Positions 56,639 through 64,000 of a stretch of 64,000 nt of DNA are shown here, in pieces. The notes beneath the pieces are model-generated. The model made no database searches. It saw nothing but the letters and a program-made list of their open reading frames with translations, and was not told the origin of the DNA. This stretch comes from a virus, in IMG/VR virus record IMGVR_UViG_3300036402_000045, positions 25,783 to 89,782 of that record; one strand, 5' to 3'. A program made the translations under genes and the position numbers. The stretch's first letter is position 1; every line of letters starts with the position of its first letter.

Positions 56639-57433
56639 CTACTCGTCGTCTTCGGACTTGACGGCAGAGAGCTTGGCGGAACCTCGCTTGCCGGTCGCAC
56701 GACGGGACTCACGGTTTTCGGATTCCCCCACCGGAGCATCCGTGGTGCCCTTGGTCGGAAGGTTCCCGCCCGCCGCCTTCAACTCCGTGCGGTAGCGAAG
56801 AACGAGTTCCTTGAGGGTCTTCATCGCCTCTTCGGATTCCTTCGCCTGCTGCTCCATCTGCGCCTTCTCCTGCTCGTTGAGAGCAAGAACGCCGGTGAGG
56901 GCGATGGCCTTCAGCGCACGACGACGACGCTGGCGATGGCTGATGAATTCCTCTTCGAGACGACGGAGGTAACCACCCTGCGTCTGGCCCTGCTGGTCGG
57001 TCTGCCCAACGAGAAACACCTTGCGAGCGTTCTTCAGATCGTTCGGAGTGATCGTGACCCCGGCGTCGGCAAGACGCTTCTTCTTGCGGCTGAAGCTCTT
57101 CTGCTGTGCCGCAGCGCGTTCACGAAGGGAAGCAGCCGAATTCCGATACCGCTCCTGCTCCGCACGCTTGTCAGCGAAAGGATCTTCGGGATCGTCATCG
57201 TCGTCGGTCGCCTTGGGCGGCGGCGGGATGGTTCCGAGCGCCGTTGCGCGAGCCTCGTCGTTGGCCGCTGCAACCTCGCTGACCCAAGCCTGCTGTGCGA
57301 CTTCGACCGCTTCGTTGACCAACGCCTGCTTCCGTGCTTCGGAAATCGAACCATCGGAAACGTCGTCCTCGTAGTTCGAGGGGTCAACGAACCGAAAGTC
57401 CAGATCCTCGATGGGATCAGTGTTCGTGGGCAT
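56639..57433 (-). CDS. Helical hypothetical protein before portal, 264 aa
   Basis: The ATG at 57433 has AAAGGA upstream. It is alpha-helical with a basic middle (HRQRRRRALKAIALTG) and an acidic linker. No family was recognised. It may be a head or injection protein. Confidence 0.75.
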   Translation of the reverse strand: MPTNTDPIEDLDFRFVDPSNYEDDVSDGSISEARKQALVNEAVEVAQQAWVSEVAAANDEARATALGTIPPPPKATDDDDDPEDPFADKRAEQERYRNSAASLRERAAAQQKSFSRKKKRLADAGVTITPNDLKNARKVFLVGQTDQQGQTQGGYLRRLEEEFISHRQRRRRALKAIALTGVLALNEQEKAQMEQQAKESEEAMKTLKELVLRYRTELKAAGGNLPTKGTTDAPVGESENRESRRATGKRGSAKLSAVKSEDDE

Positions 57434-57500
57434 CTATGTCCTTTCGATACGTAACTATGGGAGAGAGAATAGCCATGTTCGGATTTCGAACGTCGAACCG

Positions 57501-60500
57501 CTAGGCAGGAGCAAGAACCGAAACGGTCCCGGCGCTGCCTCGCCACTTCAGGGCACCGCCTTCGGAATACAGCAGACCACCGGCGACATTGGTAGTGGGA
57601 ACGGTTGTCGCATCTGCAATCTTCACGACCCCCACACCACCACCAAATCCAGAAGTGTCCACGAACAGACTCAAGTTGCCGTCTGCGTGGGTTCGCATCA
57701 CAGTTCGCGTTGGCACAAGTGCATCCACGAAACGATTCGGTCCAATGTCAGTGAACTGAGCGGCACCGCTCGCTGTGATGCGGGCCACAACAGTTGCCGC
57801 CGAATTCTGAATCTGAAGCAAGTCACCGGTTTGACCAGCGAACCCCCGAGCGACAAAGGCAACTTCGGATGCCGACTTTGAGCCGGTGATAAGTGCCCCC
57901 GGTGCTCCGCTGCCCGCCAGCCCCCCGACACGGACTTGACCCCAAGCGTCGAGCACACCGCTCGCAGTGGGAACGGTGACATTACCGGACCCGTCGATGC
58001 GGAACATCGACGTGGCTCCATTTCGGAAGTTCCAACCCGATCCGGCGTTGCCGCCTCGGTGGTCAAAGAAGAACTGATGCGCCCCGGCATCAGTGGTGTA
58101 GACAGCCATCTCGCTTCCCGTACCGGGGAATGCGAGTTCACCGCCGAGGTATGTCGGACCTCCGTACGAGGCGAATCCTCCAGAAGCGGTGACCTTTGCA
58201 AGAACTGTCCCTGCCGAGTTCTGCCATTGAGTCAAGTCACCCGTCTGCGAGACAGCACCCTTGACAATCAATCCAATCGAAGCGGCATTACGGGCATTGA
58301 TTTGAGTAGTCGCACCAAGTTCCAACAACCGTGCTCCACCAGCGCCCGCAGTGTCAGCACCGTAGAAGCCCATCGAATAGTTGACGGGATCGTTCTGAGT
58401 GATCTTGTTCTGGCCGTTATTGAAGACAACCGAATGCGTGCCGGTCAAGGTGAGTAGGGCACCGTTGGTTCCGGTCAGACCTGACCTGCCACCACGAATG
58501 TCAGCGGCGTAAAGAACATCTGCCTCGGGGTATCCGTCCGCAGCGACACGGAAGAAGGAAGCACCACCCGAGTTCTCAGCCCGCAGAGTCGGAGCGACCT
58601 GACCAGCCATGGCCTTGAAGTGCAGAGTGGCAACCGGAGGTTCGGAAACACTGACACCAGTGAAACCATTTCCGAACACGCGACCTGTTGAATCGACCTT
58701 GGCAAGAACCGTTCCCGCCGAGTTCTGCCACTCTTGAAGGTTTCCGGTTTGAGAAACAGCGCCCTTCGCTACCAAAGCAGCCAGTGAAGCCGAAGCTGGC
58801 GTAACAGTGGTGGGTCCAGCAGAAGCGATGAACAACCGATCTGTGGTGCCGGTCAAGTCACGAACCTTCCAGTCCGTGCCGAACACTCCAATCTGCCAAT
58901 ACCGCACGCCGCTCTGCTGTTCGATGTAAGTGTCGGTGCTGCCGTTGTTTCTGAAATACTGACCATTAGCAACGAACGTCGTACCGGCGGTTACCGAAAC
59001 ATTCGTCCCTACGGTGAGCTTGACGGCACCGCCCAGAAGAAACTCCAAGGACGCTCCGCCGTTCTGGTACATGCCGTATTGACCGGTCGTTGCTCCGAAT
59101 CCGTAGCCGGTGTAGTAGGGGACCAAGTTCTCGCCGTTGGCACGAACCCTAGAAAGAACCGCTCCTGCGGAGTCTTGCCATTGCGTGAGATCGGCGGTCT
59201 GTGCGGCGGCAGCCTTAGCCAGCAGCGGAACATCGGTGGCGGCGACGGCGCGCGCCTGGACGGCACCGTTGAAAATCGTGGTCGGACTCGTACCGGGAGT
59301 GAACTGAGCGGCCATGACCGCATTCACCGTGTCACGAATGAAGTAACTGCCGCCCGTCGAGTAGGTGAGCCACTTGTTGTCGTAGGTCGTGCCAACACCA
59401 GCAGGGAGAGTAAGACCGTTCAAAGACCAGATTGTTCCGTTGTTGTCAACCGTAGCGTTCAAGACTCCGGCGTCTGAGTAGAACGAAGTGGTACTCGTAC
59501 CCACTTGGAACTTCGGAGTGATCGAAGCGCCAGCAGTACCGGAAACAACAGCGAAGATGTTGACAAAGTTGCCTTGCGCCCGAATACCGGCAACCGTTCC
59601 GGTGGAATCACGACTCGTTGTCGCGCCCGCACCGCGAATGTTGTATCCAAGCCACGGATGGCCGTTGGCAAGGTCGCCACCAACCGTCGAAAACGTGCGC
59701 CCGTGGAAACGAACTTCGCCACCAGCAGCAGGAACGTAGAGAAGCGGATTGTCTGCCGAGTCCTTGATCTGAAGAGCATCAGCAGTAGCAGAGGCGGCGA
59801 GCTTGACCAACAGACCTGGCGTGGACGGGCTGGACACGATCGAACTGAGTTGAGCATTCTGATTCGTCGCTGTACCGGCGTGAACACGCGAGTCGAAGTA
59901 CGAAACCGCTGCATTGGCGTCAGCACCGGGCTGGAGCGTTTCGTGCATCCGAGAGTTGACCGCATCTCGGAAATACATCGTTGAGCCGCCAGCGGTGTAG
60001 AAGAGCCACTTCAGCGCTCCCGCAGGTTCGAAGTAGATGCCGGGGTTGCTTCCCGCCATACGAACCTGACCCTCAGACGGCCAAGCCGCAGCCAATCCAA
60101 GAGCGATACCGCCGAGATGACTGATCCGCATAAGCGGATTGCTCGAAGCCTCATCCTCGATGATGAAGGGAGCGCCGTTGGCCGTTGCTCCTGCCGGGTT
60201 CTTGACGCGTACACCATTGGCGTTGACAGCAGGGTAATGAGAAGTGCTGCCTGCGTTGTCGATTCGCACTCGCTCGACAATTCCTGTAGTGGCGCTGAGG
60301 GTTGTGTAGAACGAGATACGACCGGGAGCCGAACCAGCAGCAAAGGGAGCATCGCTCGTCAGGTCGATGGCAGCGGCGGTGCGATAGCTGCCTCCGTCAA
60401 AGCCCCATGCGAGCAGGCGACCCATAACTCGGTTGGCAGCGTCGAGAGCCGTCGTGCCCGCCATAGCCCTTCGGAAATCGATCCCCGCCGAGGCCGTGGA

Positions 60501-63500
60501 ACTCTGGCGATCGAGATACGCCATCGTCGCGGAGCCATCGTCGCGGACGTGGATGATCGAACCCTGTCCCTGCGCGTCGCCCAAGGTTCCAACGCCAAGA
60601 CCCTGATGGAAACGGGGATAGCCAGCGCCGGTGACGCGAGCCAAGACCGTCGAAGCGGAGTCTTGCCACTGCGTCAGGTCACCGGTCTGTGAAGCAACAC
60701 CACGAAAAGCAGCAACGGCGACGCTAGCCGTATAGGTCGTGAACTGAACTCCAGGACCGCCACCACCAGTGGGAATGAACTGAAGCGGCGTACCGGTCCA
60801 TTCGATTATGTTGGTGGCCTTGATTCCGAACTGAGCACCGCCCACCGTTGAACCACGGAAGAGGTAGTGCGAACCGTTGTTGGTCCTAGCTTCGAACAGG
60901 GCGCTACCCAGTAGTCCTCCGACACCGGCAGGAGACATCACTGAGTTCCAACCAGTAGGGCCGACCGCCGAGTAGACGGCTCCGGTGGAGTCCTGCCACT
61001 CACTCAAGTTCGCTGTCTGCGAGACGTGCGCTCTGAGAGCGATCGGAATCGCTCCGGGTGAATGGTTTGAAGCATCAATGAGAACCTGAAGCGGAACACC
61101 AGACTTCAGAATCATCGTGCTTGAGGGCGATGCCAGAACTGCTCCGGAAGCACCGTTCTTCAAAACCTGGAAGATAGGAGTTTCCGAACCAGGAGCAGAG
61201 CGGAGCGTGAATCCCGTGGTAGACGCGTCGTACGAAGTCACACCACCCGCTTCATTGATCTTCGTAAGCACGGTGGAAGCGCTGTTGCGTACCTCAAGCG
61301 CATTACCGGTGTGTCCAGCGCTCAGACCGATGACTTGCATGATGGTGCCCGCTGCGGACTGGGCAAGCGGGTTGATGACCAAACCACCCTCGGAGCCAAT
61401 GTCGAGGCGGCGTCCCCACACAGCACCAGACGTGAAAACCGAAAACATTCCGCGACCGTTGGTGATCGAGACGTTTTCCTTGCCGCCCGTGATTGACGCG
61501 TACGCCGCAGGAGCAAGGTTTTCTCCAGAAGACAATGCCTCGAACTGGATGACAGGACCGACACCCGCTCCCCAAGGCTTGAAGGAGCGCAGCGTCACAT
61601 CGCCGCCGTTGCCCGCCGTCCCGTTGGAGATCGCAGGAGCATTCGGATTCAGCAACATGAGAGTTTCGGAAATTCCGTTATGCCAAGACTCGATCGAAGC
61701 TGCCTGAATGTCACCGGCAACCGAACCGGCAGACGCAACTGACGCGACATCAGCAGCGGTCTTGGCGTAGGAGAAGGTGGTGGCTGTTGTAGCGGTGATC
61801 GAGAAGTTTCCGTTGAAGGTGGCGTCAACGCCCGCCACCGACACGCGGCGCCCAACAGACAATCCATGAGCAGCAGCGGTCGTGATGGTTGCAACGTTTC
61901 CGGTCAGGGCCTTGTTGGTGACGGTGGCTGCTACGCCCCTTCCGTTGACCTTCAGGCCAGTGAATGCGCCGCCGCCAGGAGTGACTAGAACACCCTGACC
62001 CGGATTCAACTGGAGATCGCTGCCCGTGGGAGTGGAGATCCACGTATAGCCGTAGCTTGCGAGGCCGAGGGCCATGCGTCCGTATCCGTCAATGGTGAAA
62101 GCAGAAGCGGCCTTGGTGGTGTCGTAGGCATCTATGAACGCAGCACCTTGTCCCGCGTTGCGAGCGTTCAAAGACGAACCCTGAATGAGTCCAGCAGCCG
62201 TGATCTTGGCGACGATTGCCGCAGCAGAATCCTGCCACTGGGCCAGATCACCGGTCTGTGCAGCAGCGCCGCGGGTGATCTGACCAACAACACTTGCGGC
62301 AGAGATGTTCGCGTGAATCATCGCGGCAGGAGCGACGGTTCCAAGACCCAAGCGGCCTTCGGTGGTGATCCGAGCAAGCTCCATCCCGGCAATGGCCGTG
62401 CCGTACGCCCCGTAGTTGAAACTCACCAGAGCGTTCGAACCCTGGACCGATCGCGTGCCTCGTTGCAGAACAATTCCGATGTCGTCGCCCAACGACGGAT
62501 CGGAAATGATTCCAAGACGACCGTTTGACGATCCACGGAAGTACGTACCTGCCGTGAAACCGCCGTTCGGGGCGCTCATGTCACTGGTAGCCATTCGGAA
62601 CTGAAGTGCTCCACCACCGGGGTAGTAGTCGATGGCCCCTTGTGCCTGAAGCTGGAGAGCGGGCGTCGTACCGGCCGTGGACTGAATCCAAGTCGTATAC
62701 GTTCCGTCAGTCGAACGACTGAAATACATTCCTAGATCCGTGATCTTCGATGTCTGGTTGGCGACCTGGCTCGTTGCGTAGAACGACTGTCCGCTCGCAT
62801 CAACCCACTGGCGCTTTGCAGATGCAGAATCTTGCCACTCCTGAAGGTTTCCGATTTGGGCAGCAGCGCCGCGCACCAACAACCCAACCTTGTCGGCGGC
62901 AGGAAGCACCGCAACCACCGTGGCCGGTCGGTTTCCGCCAGTTGCGCCGCCCGCGAAGATGCTTTCGCCTTGGGGGTTTGCCATGCCAGCAGCAAGCTGA
63001 ACGCTGCCTCCGCTTACGGCGCTGGTAAACCGAGCAACGCCTACGTAATAACCGGTATCGGTGACATCAAGAAGCGGAACACCGGACTGGGCAGGAGTGT
63101 TGATCCTGGCCTTCCAGGTACCGGCGTTGTCATGCCACTCCTGAAGACTGGCGCTGTTTCCAACCGCTCCCCGAACGACCGCGCCGATGTGACCGTTGGT
63201 AGTGCTCGCCAGAACCCCGAGGGCCGCTCCGTAGACGCCGTTGCCTCCGTTGGCGAACAATCCGAACGTCGTGGAGATATAGGGCGAGTAGATGTTTCCG
63301 GTTGAGGAAACCCGAGCAAGAACCGCACCCACAGGGTCTTGCCACTCCTGAAGGTTGGCGGTTTGAGCCGTGAATCCTCTAACAGCGATCCCTCGATAGT
63401 TCGCGGCGGTGGGCACAATCAAAACATTTGGGTCCGCAGCAGGACGAAGGAACACCGACCCGCCAACCGAGAAGGCGTCGTCCGTCTTCAGAGTGTCAGC

Positions 63501-63941
63501 AGCAGACCGATAGAGGTTTACATCAGCACCGAAGTTCATGGTGGCGTCGAACCGCTTCGCTCCCGTGATCGTCTGTGCCGTTGCCAGCGTGACGTAGTTG
63601 TTTGGGAGCAGATTCAGTTCGATCTGCGTTGCGATGTCGATCGGCTTCCACCGAGCGGTTCCGGTATCCCACGCCAGAACGCTGTCTTGAGCAAGTCCCG
63701 CAAGCGCAACGTCCTTCAGACCCGCGATCGTGTGCGGTCGGTCAACGAACTGCGCCTCGACCTGATCCAGAGCCGCCTGCACGTCTCCAGCGGTAACCCA
63801 GACGTTTCCCGTGGCGTCGTAGGCGATGTTCGGAGCCGTGTCGGGCGGATAAACCGCAAACAACGACGACACTTCGATGATGTCGGGCGCGTCCTCGCGA
63901 ACGAAGACACGATCAACGATGTCCATTGAAGTGACGGTCAT
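57501..63941 (-). CDS. Giant fibre-like protein with degenerate repeats, 2146 aa
   Basis: After an N-terminal domain (QAALDQVEAQFVDRPHTIAG, then VLAWDTGTARWKPIDI, a stalk-start motif of tail fibres) the chain carries at least 12 copies of a ~30-residue unit of the type AQTGDLTQWQDSAGTVLAKV, spaced 80-250 residues apart among beta-rich G/T/N regions. This is the layout of long receptor-binding fibres. Its place upstream of the portal is unusual for a tail fibre. The ATG overlaps the upstream stop. Confidence 0.85.
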   Translation of the reverse strand: MTVTSMDIVDRVFVREDAPDIIEVSSLFAVYPPDTAPNIAYDATGNVWVTAGDVQAALDQVEAQFVDRPHTIAGLKDVALAGLAQDSVLAWDTGTARWKPIDIATQIELNLLPNNYVTLATAQTITGAKRFDATMNFGADVNLYRSAADTLKTDDAFSVGGSVFLRPAADPNVLIVPTAANYRGIAVRGFTAQTANLQEWQDPVGAVLARVSSTGNIYSPYISTTFGLFANGGNGVYGAALGVLASTTNGHIGAVVRGAVGNSASLQEWHDNAGTWKARINTPAQSGVPLLDVTDTGYYVGVARFTSAVSGGSVQLAAGMANPQGESIFAGGATGGNRPATVVAVLPAADKVGLLVRGAAAQIGNLQEWQDSASAKRQWVDASGQSFYATSQVANQTSKITDLGMYFSRSTDGTYTTWIQSTAGTTPALQLQAQGAIDYYPGGGALQFRMATSDMSAPNGGFTAGTYFRGSSNGRLGIISDPSLGDDIGIVLQRGTRSVQGSNALVSFNYGAYGTAIAGMELARITTEGRLGLGTVAPAAMIHANISAASVVGQITRGAAAQTGDLAQWQDSAAAIVAKITAAGLIQGSSLNARNAGQGAAFIDAYDTTKAASAFTIDGYGRMALGLASYGYTWISTPTGSDLQLNPGQGVLVTPGGGAFTGLKVNGRGVAATVTNKALTGNVATITTAAAHGLSVGRRVSVAGVDATFNGNFSITATTATTFSYAKTAADVASVASAGSVAGDIQAASIESWHNGISETLMLLNPNAPAISNGTAGNGGDVTLRSFKPWGAGVGPVIQFEALSSGENLAPAAYASITGGKENVSITNGRGMFSVFTSGAVWGRRLDIGSEGGLVINPLAQSAAGTIMQVIGLSAGHTGNALEVRNSASTVLTKINEAGGVTSYDASTTGFTLRSAPGSETPIFQVLKNGASGAVLASPSSTMILKSGVPLQVLIDASNHSPGAIPIALRAHVSQTANLSEWQDSTGAVYSAVGPTGWNSVMSPAGVGGLLGSALFEARTNNGSHYLFRGSTVGGAQFGIKATNIIEWTGTPLQFIPTGGGGPGVQFTTYTASVAVAAFRGVASQTGDLTQWQDSASTVLARVTGAGYPRFHQGLGVGTLGDAQGQGSIIHVRDDGSATMAYLDRQSSTASAGIDFRRAMAGTTALDAANRVMGRLLAWGFDGGSYRTAAAIDLTSDAPFAAGSAPGRISFYTTLSATTGIVERVRIDNAGSTSHYPAVNANGVRVKNPAGATANGAPFIIEDEASSNPLMRISHLGGIALGLAAAWPSEGQVRMAGSNPGIYFEPAGALKWLFYTAGGSTMYFRDAVNSRMHETLQPGADANAAVSYFDSRVHAGTATNQNAQLSSIVSSPSTPGLLVKLAASATADALQIKDSADNPLLYVPAAGGEVRFHGRTFSTVGGDLANGHPWLGYNIRGAGATTSRDSTGTVAGIRAQGNFVNIFAVVSGTAGASITPKFQVGTSTTSFYSDAGVLNATVDNNGTIWSLNGLTLPAGVGTTYDNKWLTYSTGGSYFIRDTVNAVMAAQFTPGTSPTTIFNGAVQARAVAATDVPLLAKAAAAQTADLTQWQDSAGAVLSRVRANGENLVPYYTGYGFGATTGQYGMYQNGGASLEFLLGGAVKLTVGTNVSVTAGTTFVANGQYFRNNGSTDTYIEQQSGVRYWQIGVFGTDWKVRDLTGTTDRLFIASAGPTTVTPASASLAALVAKGAVSQTGNLQEWQNSAGTVLAKVDSTGRVFGNGFTGVSVSEPPVATLHFKAMAGQVAPTLRAENSGGASFFRVAADGYPEADVLYAADIRGGRSGLTGTNGALLTLTGTHSVVFNNGQNKITQNDPVNYSMGFYGADTAGAGGARLLELGATTQINARNAASIGLIVKGAVSQTGDLTQWQNSAGTVLAKVTASGGFASYGGPTYLGGELAFPGTGSEMAVYTTDAGAHQFFFDHRGGNAGSGWNFRNGATSMFRIDGSGNVTVPTASGVLDAWGQVRVGGLAGSGAPGALITGSKSASEVAFVARGFAGQTGDLLQIQNSAATVVARITASGAAQFTDIGPNRFVDALVPTRTVMRTHADGNLSLFVDTSGFGGGVGVVKIADATTVPTTNVAGGLLYSEGGALKWRGSAGTVSVLAPA

Positions 63942-64000
63942 CGAGTGACTTGCTCCTTGATCGTGACGGTGCCCTCAGCCCACGGGATCTTGATGATGTC
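63938..64000 (-). CDS. 3' end of an upstream gene, cut by window edge
   Basis: Twenty codons ending TIKEQVTR run from the right edge to a TGA at 63938-63940 that overlaps the fibre ATG. The AAGGAG within it is the fibre ribosome site. The product is unknown. Confidence 0.6.
   Translation of the reverse strand, partial: DIIKIPWAEGTVTIKEQVTR

Noticed and set aside
57501-63941. Regular repeats that might be a CRISPR array
   Set aside because: The repeats are degenerate, in frame, and encode a protein module; spacing is irregular and far longer than CRISPR spacers.
1-64000. An integrase, attachment site or insertion sequence
   Set aside because: No recombinase or transposase signature and no flanking direct repeats were seen. 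They may lie outside the window, so temperate life is not excluded.

Overview
The window is a 64 kb piece of a double-stranded DNA tailed phage (siphovirus type), moderately GC-rich. An actinobacterial host is likely. It carries a WhiB-family protein, ThyX and single-domain LAGLIDADG genes, many genes whose start codon lies only 5-7 bases after a -10 box (leaderless), and actinophage-type KTSC, amidoligase and SLOG proteins. No terminase, integrase or tRNA was seen, and both window edges cut genes, so the genome continues on both sides.

Layout. (1) 1-10.7 kb, minus strand: early/accessory genes in short units, each behind a TTGAC(A)-N17/18-TANNNT-like promoter whose spacer carries a TTCGGAATGTTT-type operator. 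This block holds a NADAR protein, an SNF2 ATPase, and a predicted amide-ligation set (amidoligase, class II glutamine amidotransferase, gamma-glutamylcyclotransferase-like protein). (2) 10.7-12.1 kb: divergent control region with hairpins, a winged-helix protein and a structured RNA candidate. (3) 12.1-33.4 kb, plus strand: DNA replication and metabolism, with DnaB-type helicase, DNA methyltransferase, dCTP deaminase, primase, a sigma factor that keeps only region 2, a homing endonuclease, a probable ssDNA-binding protein, ThyX, a DnaE-type polymerase, RecA, a Cas4/RecB-like nuclease, WhiB and a RuvC-like resolvase. (4) 33.4-64 kb, minus strand, read right to left: a giant repeat-containing fibre protein, portal, protease-scaffold fusion, decoration protein, major capsid protein, connector genes, tail tube, tail chaperones joined by an apparent +1 frameshift, tape measure, distal tail, tail-tip and S74-chaperone fibre, then a lysis module with a metacaspase-like protein, an amidase and several membrane proteins.

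The most interesting material is regulatory. A second promoter class, TGCGTATCA followed 4-6 bases later by a start codon, recurs before replication genes and has no visible -35 box. This fits the encoded sigma factor that lacks region 4. Two copies of the same motif sit right at the 5' end of two ~120-145 nt structured RNA candidates (4082-4204 minus, 11770-11913 plus), which share a terminal stem, a 2-nt linker and a 5-bp hairpin with an 8-nt loop. Separately, the heptamer TTCCGAA, which is the half-site of the early-promoter operator, occurs roughly 115 times in the window against about 5-6 expected. Other points worth attention are the caspase-like gene in the lysis cassette, the amidoligase set, and a four-gene overlap stack at 30.1-31.4 kb.
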